A DNA stretch of 5,584 bases from an uncultured Desulfovibrionaceae bacterium (lineage in GTDB: Bacteria > Desulfobacterota > Desulfovibrionia > Desulfovibrionales > Desulfovibrionaceae), in contig CAMQUX010000098.1 in assembly GCA_947037905.1 (NCBI GenBank), positions 1-5,584 on the forward strand, written 5' to 3'. Below are positions 1 through 5,189 of the stretch, piece after piece. Within the stretch, counting starts at the first letter, position 1; each line of letters begins with the position of its first letter. A model generated the notes under the pieces. It was given only the letters and a program-made list of their open reading frames with translations, was not told the DNA's origin and made no database searches. The position numbers and the translations under genes were made by a program.

Positions 1-331
1 TGAGTATATTAAATACATTGATGAAAATGATGAAGAGTATCTTAAAATACTCAATGCTCCTTGGCAGCCAGTTAGTTTAACGCCACATAGCGATACTGAG
101 TTCTATCCACCACTCGTTGAAGATGAAAAATTTACTCAATTTCTTTTTCATATTTTTGATCAAGATTTAACTCTTGCACGACGGGTCTCACTTTATGGTG
201 TAGGACATCATGTAAATAAAACCTACACACGTATTGTAGTTCTCTATACCATGTTTAGACAAACTCAAAATATCTTACTGCGTCCATTCTATGCACTGCG
301 AAATGCCCTCAGAAAAATTCGGAAAAATTAA
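1..331 (+). CDS. Probable GT10-family (fucosyltransferase-like) glycosyltransferase, C-terminal part
   Basis: This is the 3' end of a gene whose start lies outside the window. The open frame runs from base 2 to a TAA at 329-331 and gives 109 residues; base 1 is the last base of the preceding codon. The visible protein begins EYIKYIDENDEEYLKILNAP, which resembles the end of the catalytic domain in bacterial GT10 alpha-1,3-fucosyltransferases, where a run of the type 'YI.Y.D.ND..Y...L..P' follows the nucleotide-sugar-binding core. A later FLFHIFDQ-x7-RR stretch (about residues 47-63) and a basic tail ending RKIRKN also fit, and such tails often hold these enzymes at the inner membrane face. The likely role is adding a sugar, possibly fucose from GDP-fucose, to LPS or another surface glycan. 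The donor-binding motifs are outside the window, so another glycosyltransferase family remains possible. A hairpin terminator begins four bases after the stop codon. Confidence 0.5.
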   Translation, partial: EYIKYIDENDEEYLKILNAPWQPVSLTPHSDTEFYPPLVEDEKFTQFLFHIFDQDLTLARRVSLYGVGHHVNKTYTRIVVLYTMFRQTQNILLRPFYALRNALRKIRKN

Positions 332-334
332 AAT

Positions 335-381
335 AAAAAAAAGTCATTTAAAATTAACTTAATTTTAAATGACTTTTTTTT
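335..381 (+). terminator. Long, nearly perfect hairpin terminator after the glycosyltransferase
   Basis: Bases 341-355 (AAGTCATTTAAAATT) are exactly complementary to 361-375 around a 5-nt loop (AACTT). The flanking A-run (335-340) and T-run (376-381) extend the pairing to about 21 bp. The T-run makes it an intrinsic terminator for the plus-strand gene ending at 331. The A-run would act the same way for transcription from the other side, so it may be bidirectional. Confidence 0.85.
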
Positions 382-657
382 ATTAAAGTATAAGCATCTA
401 AGCACTCATTTTTTTATTGAATATATTTTCTGTATTATTTTTTGTTAGCATAAGTTTCTCACTCTATTATTTCCACTCTATACTGTTTTCACACCGCATT
501 ATTTATTCTCTGCTTTATTTTCACATGGCATGATTTTTCACTCTGCACTCACTTTTGCTCATCATTTTTTCTGTATCATATAAATAAACGCTATACTTTT
601 AGATGAGATTTATTAAAAAGCATACTAAGCTTTTATAGTATTTCTCTTATTTCTCTT
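382..657. other. Non-coding gap between two facing terminators, with a degenerate repeat patch
   Basis: No open frame with a ribosome-binding site is seen on either strand of this very AT-rich stretch. It separates the terminator of the glycosyltransferase from the terminator of the tRNA on the opposite strand, so it may be little transcribed. Its only visible order is the pyrimidine-rich repeat patch at about 455-560, listed separately. Confidence 0.6.
455..560 (+). repeat. Degenerate tandem units of about 16 bp, core T(3-5)-CAC
   Basis: Reading the plus strand, CAC preceded by a T-rich run occurs at 460-462, 474-476, 490-492, 522-524 and 539-541. The steps are 14, 16, 32 and 17 bases, and a weak extra copy (TTCTCTGC, about 506-513) sits near the missing position. 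Typical units are TTTCCACTCTATACTG, TTTTCACACCGCATT and TTTTCACATGGCATGA. The spacing suggests a decayed tandem array, but the copies are poor and ordinary low-complexity sequence could mimic it. Confidence 0.35.
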
Positions 658-702
658 AAAAAAAACTTCAAACAAATACACTTTACGTGTCTAGTTTGAA
701 GT
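658..702 (-). terminator. Intrinsic terminator of tRNA-Leu
   Basis: ACTTCAAAC (665-673) pairs exactly with GTTTGAAGT (694-702). Inside it, a small ACAC/GTGT stem (678-681 with 687-690) can form. Read on the minus strand, the stem is followed by a run of eight T (the A-run at 658-665, which overlaps the stem base by one). It lies 14 bases beyond the CCA end of the tRNA, as expected for a single-gene tRNA transcript. Confidence 0.8.
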
Positions 703-715
703 CATCTTATTCAAT

Positions 716-801
716 TGGTGCCGAGGGAGGGACTCGAACCCTCATGAGCGTCGCTCACTACCCCCTCAAGATAGCGTGTCTACCAATTCCACCACCTCGG
801 C
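716..801 (-). tRNA. tRNA-Leu (anticodon GAG)
   Basis: The minus strand folds as a class II tRNA of 86 nt including an encoded CCA end (716-718). The acceptor GCCGAGG (795-801) pairs with CCTCGGC (720-726), with A as discriminator base. The anticodon stem CTATC/GGTAG holds the loop TTGAGGG, and the GAG anticodon is at 765-767. The long variable arm TGAGC-GAC-GCTCA and the T-arm GAGGG-TTCGAGT-CCCTC are both intact. The 5' half is almost identical to E. coli tRNA-Leu(GAG). It reads CUC and CUU leucine codons. It stands alone with its own promoter and terminator. No partial copy of its 3' end was noticed elsewhere in the window, so there is no sign of an integrated element here. Confidence 0.96.
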
Positions 802-812
802 TTGAACTTGTA

Positions 813-841
813 TTTTTATGTATTTTAAGCAAAAAAGTCAA
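813..841 (-). promoter_or_regulatory. Probable sigma70 promoter of tRNA-Leu
   Basis: On the minus strand TTGACT (836-841) is followed after 17 bases by TAAAAA (813-818). The -35 box matches five of six consensus bases and the -10 box four of six. Transcription would begin near 806, leaving a leader of about five bases before the mature tRNA 5' end at 801. Confidence 0.6.
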
Positions 842-1062
842 CTTATATTTGATGCTCCTTTGCTAATAAATATTTAAGCTCATAAAGACCCTCGTATTCT
901 TAAGAAATACTTATGCGCTGTGTGCTTAGTCCTTTCTTTTGTAAAATATAATCTAAAAATTTAAAAGTAATATATTCTTATGTAACACTGCTTGAATTTT
1001 ATAAGAAATATCTTCTTAAAATATACTCCTATTTGCATTTACTGGATGAGAAATTTTAGGAC

Positions 1063-1128
1063 TATAAGAAGTCGATATTACTCAAGGTCTACTCTCATTT
1101 ATCTCCTATAAATGGGGATCTTCTTATA
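1063..1128. repeat. Nested inverted repeat, possible structured RNA
   Basis: The outer arms TATAAGAAG (1063-1071) and CTTCTTATA (1120-1128) are exactly complementary over 9 bp. Between them an inner hairpin pairs CATTTAT (1096-1102) with ATAAATG (1108-1114) around the loop CTCCT; one more G-C pair and two G-T pairs lengthen it to about 10 bp (1093-1117). About 21 unpaired bases remain on the left inside the outer stem. There is no T-run after either orientation, so it is not a standard terminator. It may be a small RNA or a protein-binding site, or chance in AT-rich DNA. Confidence 0.4.
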
Positions 1129-1136
1129 TGGTTTAT

Positions 1137-1192
1137 AGCATGTGTGCTGTGTTATGTAGAGCTATGTCGTGTAAAGCCATGTTAGTGTAAAG
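1137..1192 (-). repeat. Short tandem repeat, about 16-bp degenerate units
   Basis: The 8-mer GTGTAAAG occurs at 1169-1176 and again at 1185-1192, exactly 16 bases apart, with a weaker relative ATGTAGAG at 1154-1161. The units read AGCTATGTCGTGTAA (1160-1174) and AGCCATGTTAGTGTAA (1175-1190), preceded by a poorer copy from 1137. On the minus strand the core is CTTTACAC, similar to the TTTTCAC core of the patch at 455-560 on the plus strand. Confidence 0.45.
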
Positions 1193-1233
1193 TAGAGTAC
1201 AAATAAATCATACTATTTTAAGATTATTTCACC

Positions 1234-1266
1234 AAAAAGAGAGCCTCCACTTGGGAGACTCTTTTT
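1234..1266 (-). terminator. Terminator of the dctPQM operon
   Basis: AAAAAGAG (1234-1241) pairs with CTCTTTTT (1259-1266), and CTCC (1245-1248) with GGAG (1254-1257) around a 5-nt loop, with a small internal bulge. On the minus strand the stem ends in a T-run, about 30 bases after the dctM stop codon. Confidence 0.8.
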
Positions 1267-1295
1267 TATTAAATCATTAATTATTAATTTATTAA

Positions 1296-2624
1296 TTAAT
1301 TCATAAGCAAGTTTGGTAAGAATAGTACAAGATTTGGGAACGCAACCATAAGGAAGATGGTACCAATTGTAACTATTAAGAAAGGTATTGCTTTTACAGA
1401 TATTTCTTCTAAAGAAGCACCTGATATACCAGAGGCGATGAATATATTTTCGCCAAGTGGAGGAGTTGAGAATCCAATCCCACAACAACAAACTAAAACA
1501 ACTCCAAAGTGAATAGGATCAACTCCAAAAGCTGTCATAACAGGAAGCAGTACTGGCGTTACTAGTAAAATAATAGCCAGTGTTTCCATAAACATACCTA
1601 AGAAAAGAAGCATTGTGACAACTAAAATCCATACAACAGCTATACTGCTAGTAAAGGAAAGCATCATCTCAACAATTTGATCTGGTATTCTATACTGAAC
1701 AAGTAATCGTCCAAACGCATAGGCTGTGAACATGATAATAAGAACACGCCCTGTAAGCCATGATGCAGTTTGTAAGCTACGAAAAACTTGTGACCATTTA
1801 AGTTCTTTATGAATAAAAAATCCTACAAAAAGAGTATAAAAGATAGCAACAACAGCAGCTTCTGTTGGTGTAAACAGACCGCTATATATACCACCTAAAA
1901 TGATAACAGGTGCAAGTATTGCCCAAATACCTTCTTTTGCAGATTGTTTTAATTTTCTCTCAACTTTTACAACACCTTCTGTTAAATTAGGGTTCTTACG
2001 GCACATAAAATAATGTGCAACAATAAGTCCAAAAGCAATTAAAAGACCAGGAATAACACCACCTAAAAACATTTTAGTGATAGATTCCCGTGCTGAAACA
2101 CCATAAATAACCATTGGAATACTTGGCGGGATAATGATACCAATACCACCTGCAGTAGCACAAGCAGCAGCAGCATATCCTTTATCGTATCCACGGTTCA
2201 TCATGGCAGGAATCATGAGCATTCCAACAGCCGCTGTTGTAGCTGGCCCTGAGCCAGAAATAGCACCAAAAAATACACAAGCAAGTGTTGTTGTTATTGC
2301 AAGACCACCTTTTACAGAGCCTACAATATTTTCTGCCACATCAATAAGCCGTTTTGATATACCTGCAACTTCCATTAAAGCTCCTGCAAGTACAAATGCA
2401 GGTAGTGCCATAATTGGGAAGGAATTTACTGAGTTAAAAGCTATTTGAATAAGAACTCCAAGGTCTTGCCCTACGTATAAAAATCCGCATAGTGATGCTA
2501 TTCCTAAAGATATAGCAATAGGAGCTCCACCTAAAAGAAGCATTACAAAAGAGCCAAAAAGAACTTGCGTCATGGTAAAATGTGCTTGTAAAAAGCTTCC
2601 AAAATCTGTTAATAAAGTTTCCAT
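1296..2624 (-). CDS. dctM: TRAP transporter large membrane subunit, DctM family
   Basis: This 442-residue polytopic inner-membrane protein is the channel subunit of a TRAP importer. It uses an ion gradient, usually sodium, to move a solute delivered by the periplasmic protein DctP. Family signatures are clear: GSGPATTAAVG at about 124-134, the GGIGIIIPPSIPMVIYG stretch at about 159-175 with the PP pair at 166-167, FTPTEAA at 251-257 and STPPLGENIF at 386-395. The length is normal for a stand-alone DctM, so it is not fused to DctQ. About twelve hydrophobic segments are separated by short charged loops, the most polar near residues 208-232 (KNPNLTEG...KLKQSAKEG). The start is fixed by GGGGG six bases before the ATG; this site lies in the 12-base gap after the dctQ stop, suggesting translational coupling. 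It is the last gene of the operon and a hairpin terminator follows. Confidence 0.95.
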   Translation of the reverse strand: METLLTDFGSFLQAHFTMTQVLFGSFVMLLLGGAPIAISLGIASLCGFLYVGQDLGVLIQIAFNSVNSFPIMALPAFVLAGALMEVAGISKRLIDVAENIVGSVKGGLAITTTLACVFFGAISGSGPATTAAVGMLMIPAMMNRGYDKGYAAAACATAGGIGIIIPPSIPMVIYGVSARESITKMFLGGVIPGLLIAFGLIVAHYFMCRKNPNLTEGVVKVERKLKQSAKEGIWAILAPVIILGGIYSGLFTPTEAAVVAIFYTLFVGFFIHKELKWSQVFRSLQTASWLTGRVLIIMFTAYAFGRLLVQYRIPDQIVEMMLSFTSSIAVVWILVVTMLLFLGMFMETLAIILLVTPVLLPVMTAFGVDPIHFGVVLVCCCGIGFSTPPLGENIFIASGISGASLEEISVKAIPFLIVTIGTIFLMVAFPNLVLFLPNLLMN

Positions 2625-2636
2625 TCTTTTCCCCCT

Positions 2637-3176
2637 TTAGTTAGTTTCTGCTAGAGTAGCTTTACTGTTTTCAATTTCTGCTTTATCCGGATCAACAAGT
2701 TCTACCTTTAAAATAAATTTTAAGACATTTACTTGAATGATACGAATTGACATAAGAGTGAAACTAATTGGGAAAATAAGGTAAACTGCCCAAAGCTGCC
2801 AATTAAGAGCAGGTGATGCATATGGAAATTCTTTTAAGAACATAACTTCTTGATAGCCTTTCCAAACCATTATGTAGTTAAAGAATAACCAAATAGCATC
2901 CGCAATAAGCATGAATATATCACCAACTATTGGTTTAAAGAGCTTAAACTGGATGAGAACTCGGTTATGAGCACTTAAGCGAGCGGCAAAAGATGCACCG
3001 AAAAATACAAACCAAACAAAAGAAAAACGAGCTACTTCTTCAGTCCAAAAAAGTGGTATTCCCAAAGCTCTGAAAATTACCTGCATAAAAATAATCAAAG
3101 TAAAAAATGCTAACAAAAACTGACAAATATATGACTCTACATGATCTAGTAGCGCTAAAATTATTTTTTTCCCCAT
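2637..3176 (-). CDS. dctQ: TRAP transporter small membrane subunit, DctQ family
   Basis: This 179-residue protein is the small membrane partner of DctM and is thought to support docking of the solute-binding protein. Four hydrophobic helices are visible at roughly residues 15-36, 50-68, 82-105 and 126-147. The hallmark WTEEVARFSFVWFVFFGA occupies 44-61, followed by the basic R66 and HNR at 70-72. The final 25 residues are polar and probably cytoplasmic. The start ATG at 3174-3176 has GGGGGG just upstream. It follows dctP after a 63-base gap that contains a terminator-like hairpin, and precedes dctM by 12 bases, so Q and M should be made in similar amounts. Nothing is broken or missing. Confidence 0.93.
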   Translation of the reverse strand: MGKKIILALLDHVESYICQFLLAFFTLIIFMQVIFRALGIPLFWTEEVARFSFVWFVFFGASFAARLSAHNRVLIQFKLFKPIVGDIFMLIADAIWLFFNYIMVWKGYQEVMFLKEFPYASPALNWQLWAVYLIFPISFTLMSIRIIQVNVLKFILKVELVDPDKAEIENSKATLAETN

Positions 3177-3194
3177 AAAGTCCCCCCTAATACA

Positions 3195-3230
3195 AAAAAG
3201 CGAGTTGAAATAAAATCCAACTCGCTTTTT
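3195..3230 (-). terminator. Hairpin between dctP and dctQ (partial terminator or mRNA stabiliser)
   Basis: AAAAAGCGAGTTG (3195-3207) pairs exactly over 13 bp with CAACTCGCTTTTT (3218-3230) around a 10-nt loop. On the minus strand a run of six T follows the GC-containing stem. It begins about ten bases after the dctP stop. dctQ and dctM have no obvious promoter of their own, so read-through must occur. Such a hairpin would protect the dctP message and lower dctQM expression. Confidence 0.75.
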
Positions 3231-3239
3231 ATTATTCTA

Positions 3240-4250
3240 CTATTTTTTTTTGCCCATTGCTTTTAGATACTCATCAACGGCTTTTTGTCCGCCAAGGAAA
3301 TCTATCATTTGAGGCCATACTTTTTTTACAGCTACATCTTTCCACTTAGCTTCATCTTGAAGAGTGTCAATTTTGATGCCACTTTTGATTAGTTTTTGTT
3401 TTGCTATATTACTTTCGGTTAATACGAATGCTAAACAATATTCTTGTGCTTCACGACCAGCTTGAACTACCATAGTTTGGTCTTCTTTAGACATTCTTTT
3501 CATAGCACGCATACTTGCAACAAGTGGTTGTACTTGGTAAGTATAATGTACTTCAGTTATATATTTTTGCACTTCGTTAAATTTGAATGCAAGGAATGTG
3601 ATATAACCAAAACACTGTCCATCAACAACACCTTGTTGTAGTGCTGTGAAAGTTTCAGGCCATGAAATCGGCACTGGATTTGCTCCCCATGAGCGATAAG
3701 TTTCTAAAAGAACTGCACTTTGTGGTACACGGAATTTTAGACCTTTAATGTCTGCAAGTTTTTTAATAGGACGTTTTGAGTTAGAAATATAACGATAATC
3801 GGTATAAGTCCAAGCTAAAACTTCAAATCCGCCTTCTTTTCTTGCATATGAGTTAATTAATTCATGTGCTGGTCCTGTTGTTCCACGTACAACATCATAA
3901 ATATCTTCATAAAGATATGGAAGAGTCATTACACCCATTTTATTAACAAATGGTACTGTATTTGCTATTCCAACAATAGCGAAATCAAGATTACCTGAGC
4001 GAACATTTTGAAGCATTTCTACTTCACTTCCAAGCTGACCACTTGGAAAAATTTGTACTTCGATTTTGCCCTTACTTCTTGCTTCAATGATTTCTTTAAA
4101 ACGTGAAGATACAGCACCCATTTCTGAATCTAATGGATCGCCTTGACCTAAACGTAAAATCGTTTTTGCATCCGCTGACACAGCGCTTGCTGTAAGCATT
4201 GCTACACTTAACAACGCAACCATTAAAATATTTACACTTCGCTTCATCAT
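3240..4250 (-). CDS. dctP: TRAP transporter periplasmic solute-binding protein, DctP family
   Basis: This 336-residue protein captures the substrate in the periplasm and hands it to DctQM. A Sec signal peptide is evident: MMKR, then a hydrophobic core at 7-20 and small residues ending VSA at 24-26, the likely cleavage point. The mature part has family hallmarks: SGQLGSEVEMLQNVRSGNLD at 70-89, the KFRVP motif at 172-176 with the conserved arginine R174 that clamps a substrate carboxylate in this family, and TALQQGVVDGQ at 202-212. After DGQ the sequence is CFGYITF rather than the common ENP, so the pocket may differ from the classic C4-dicarboxylate or sialate binders; the substrate is not identifiable. 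The start is the first of two adjacent ATGs, eight bases after a strong AGGAGGG site. It is first in the operon, with its promoter about 75 bases upstream. Confidence 0.94.
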   Translation of the reverse strand: MMKRSVNILMVALLSVAMLTASAVSADAKTILRLGQGDPLDSEMGAVSSRFKEIIEARSKGKIEVQIFPSGQLGSEVEMLQNVRSGNLDFAIVGIANTVPFVNKMGVMTLPYLYEDIYDVVRGTTGPAHELINSYARKEGGFEVLAWTYTDYRYISNSKRPIKKLADIKGLKFRVPQSAVLLETYRSWGANPVPISWPETFTALQQGVVDGQCFGYITFLAFKFNEVQKYITEVHYTYQVQPLVASMRAMKRMSKEDQTMVVQAGREAQEYCLAFVLTESNIAKQKLIKSGIKIDTLQDEAKWKDVAVKKVWPQMIDFLGGQKAVDEYLKAMGKKK

Positions 4251-4333
4251 AAATAGAACCCTCCTAAATAATTATAATACACTAGACTAAAGAGTGTTGT
4301 GAAAAAAAGAACAATCTGACACCCTTTGAATTA

Positions 4334-4363
4334 TTTATAACACGACTATTATAATAATGTCAA
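4334..4363 (-). promoter_or_regulatory. sigma70-type promoter of dctPQM
   Basis: On the minus strand a perfect TTGACA (4358-4363) is followed after 18 bases by TATAAA (4334-4339), five of six consensus bases. The transcript would begin near 4327 and carry a leader of about 75 bases before the dctP ATG. Apart from a weak ACACT/AGTGT pair (4279-4283 with 4293-4297), no clear operator or riboswitch was recognised in that leader. Confidence 0.7.
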
Positions 4364-4683
4364 TTTTATTTATAAATATCTCGCTTTATTTAGAAATAAA
4401 CAGCTATACCAACAATAACTAGCTATTGCAGAACGTGACTTGACCGCTCATATATTATGCTTTTTTTTACATAAAACAATCCAGTATGTTCTTTTTTGCA
4501 CAATCTTTTGCAGATGAAAACAGTATTTTCCATTCATTCTTTAGATACTTTTTATGCGTAATATTTTGTACTATTACAGTTACAGCTCATTAAATAGAAT
4601 ATATTTTGTACTTTTTAAGTTATCCTCCCACCTATATTGGGCTCTATTACGCAAGGAACCATATACCCATACATATGCGTGTA
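4364..4683. other. Non-coding gap upstream of dctP, nothing recognised
   Basis: This stretch separates the dctP promoter from the terminator of the small membrane protein gene, both on the minus strand. The short open frames here lack convincing ribosome sites. A perfect TATTTATAAATA palindrome spans 4367-4378, directly upstream of the -35 box, and could be an AT-rich activator or UP-type element, though chance is likely. No RNA gene, repeat family or mobile element was seen. Confidence 0.5.
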
Positions 4684-4754
4684 TAAAAAAAATCCAGCTT
4701 TTATGATTTCTGCGATTGCATATTGCAAGCATCGTAGAAAAAATTGCTGGATTT
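4684..4754 (-). terminator. Large nested hairpin terminator of the 84-residue membrane protein gene
   Basis: The outer stem AAATCCAGC (4690-4698) pairs exactly with GCTGGATTT (4746-4754), and on the minus strand it leads into a run of eight T. The enclosed bases form a second arm: TTTCTGCGAT pairs with ATCGTAGAAA over ten positions (one G-T), topped by TTGCA/TGCAA after a small bulge. The whole is longer than a usual terminator. It lies about 44 bases after the stop codon at 4798. Confidence 0.75.
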
Positions 4755-4797
4755 ATAAAAATATATTTTAAATTCGTTTTAGCGAAATACAAAAAAC

Positions 4798-5052
4798 CTA
4801 TTCTTCAGTAGTTTCTGTATTTTGTTTTTCTTCTTCTTTTTTTCTTCGCTTCTCCATTTGCTTTTTCCGCATAACACGAAAACGAAAACTAGCTAATGCT
4901 CCCACTAGTAACCCTAACCATACAGCACGTTCAAATGGAATAAGCCCTGTAATGCTCACAAGCACCCCTATTGCCCCGCCTGAAAATAAACCTTTCACCA
5001 TATCTGCTAACACTGTTGAAAATTCTTTGTTCTTTTCTGCATCTGTTTTCAT
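4798..5052 (-). CDS. Small membrane protein with charged tail, function unknown
   Basis: I do not recognise this 84-residue protein. It has a polar N-terminus (residues 1-20, with KTDAEKNKE), two short glycine-rich hydrophobic segments at about 22-38 and 43-56 joined by PFER, and a highly charged tail from 57 to the end. The tail is first basic (RFRVMRKKQMEKRRKK) and then acidic (EEEKQNTETTEE). Two helices forming a hairpin in the inner membrane with both ends in the cytoplasm would be the simplest topology, since the basic stretch directly follows helix two. An AGGAG site eight bases before the ATG and a strong terminator downstream support a real gene. It is divergent from feoA and shares a 137-base gap containing a Fur-like site, so a link to iron is possible but unproven. 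There is no signal peptide and no cysteine or histidine to suggest metal binding. Confidence 0.75.
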   Translation of the reverse strand: MKTDAEKNKEFSTVLADMVKGLFSGGAIGVLVSITGLIPFERAVWLGLLVGALASFRFRVMRKKQMEKRRKKEEEKQNTETTEE

Positions 5053-5108
5053 AAAAATATCTCCTACTTCCGTTAATCTTTTTTAAATTTACTCTATTTT
5101 TTACTGTT

Positions 5109-5114
5109 AGTATA
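5109..5114 (-). promoter_or_regulatory. Possible -10 box for the 84-residue membrane protein gene
   Basis: The minus strand reads TATACT, five of six consensus bases, which would start transcription near 5101 and give a leader of about 50 bases. No good -35 hexamer lies at the normal distance; TTGTCA (5137-5142) is 22 bases away, which is too far. Treat as tentative. Confidence 0.3.
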
Positions 5115-5120
5115 TTTTTT

Positions 5121-5164
5121 TATTCTATTTTCATATTGACAACTATTATCAAATTCAATAAGGT
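5121..5164 (+). promoter_or_regulatory. feoA promoter region, two alternative readings
   Basis: One reading uses a perfect TTGACA (5136-5141) as -35 with a weak TAAGGT (5159-5164) after 17 bases. The other uses TATTAT (5144-5149) as a good -10 with a poor TATTCT (5121-5126) as -35. In either case the Fur-like inverted repeat covers a core promoter element, so bound Fur would block RNA polymerase. Confidence 0.45.
5136..5152. promoter_or_regulatory. Fur-box-like operator in the feoA divergent gap
   Basis: TTGACAAC-T-ATTATCAA is an inverted repeat of two 8-base arms around one central base, with six of eight arm positions complementary. The inner TGACAAC-T-ATTATCA fits the 7-1-7 form of the Fur site (TGATAAT-N-ATTATCA), and the right half is an exact match. 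Its place in front of feoA, a classic Fur target, strengthens the call. It is about 37 bases upstream of the feoA start and 83 bases from the divergent gene's start. Confidence 0.65.
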
Positions 5165-5177
5165 CAAAAAACAATTT

Positions 5178-5184
5178 AGGGGGA
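5178..5184 (+). promoter_or_regulatory. Ribosome-binding site fixing the feoA start
   Basis: AGGGGGA ends five bases before the ATG at 5190-5192. The frame is open further upstream to a TTG at 5136, but that codon lies inside the Fur-like operator and has no ribosome site, so the ATG is the real start. Confidence 0.8.
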
Positions 5185-5189
5185 ATATT

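Larger units (their letters stand above)
842..1233. other. Non-coding gap with palindromes and motif clusters
   Basis: No gene with a credible start and ribosome site is seen on either strand between the tRNA promoter and the TRAP operon terminator. The stretch is not featureless. It has a near-palindrome at 894-910 around TTCTTAAGAA, repeated TAAGAA/TTCTTA motifs from 897 to 1126, a nested inverted repeat at 1063-1128, and short tandem units at 1137-1192. Whether any of these is transcribed or bound by a protein cannot be told from sequence. Confidence 0.55.

Noticed and set aside
455..560. CRISPR array
   Set aside because: The units are about 16 bp, degenerate and without separate unique spacers.
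716..801. tRNA-Leu as an integration site for a mobile element
   Set aside because: No duplicate of the tRNA 3' end, integrase or phage-like gene is seen in the window.
1213..1491. 92-residue minus-strand open frame
   Set aside because: It lies across the dctM 3' end and the operon terminator in another frame, with no family resemblance; a shadow of dctM.
2134..2448. 104-residue plus-strand open frame, alanine- and proline-rich
   Set aside because: It is antisense to the conserved GSGPATTAAVG region of dctM, whose composition creates the open frame.
3444..3641. 65-residue plus-strand open frame
   Set aside because: It is antisense to dctP, with no ribosome site and a composition unlike a real protein.
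4423..4533. 36-residue minus-strand frame (MENTVFICKRLC...) upstream of dctP
   Set aside because: There is no good ribosome site or promoter; a frame of this length is expected by chance.
4580..4792. 70-residue minus-strand open frame
   Set aside because: It runs through the large hairpin terminator downstream of the 84-residue gene and has no clear ribosome site.
5136..5189. Upstream TTG start extending feoA by 18 residues
   Set aside because: The TTG lies in the Fur-like operator, has no ribosome site, and the added residues do not match FeoA proteins.
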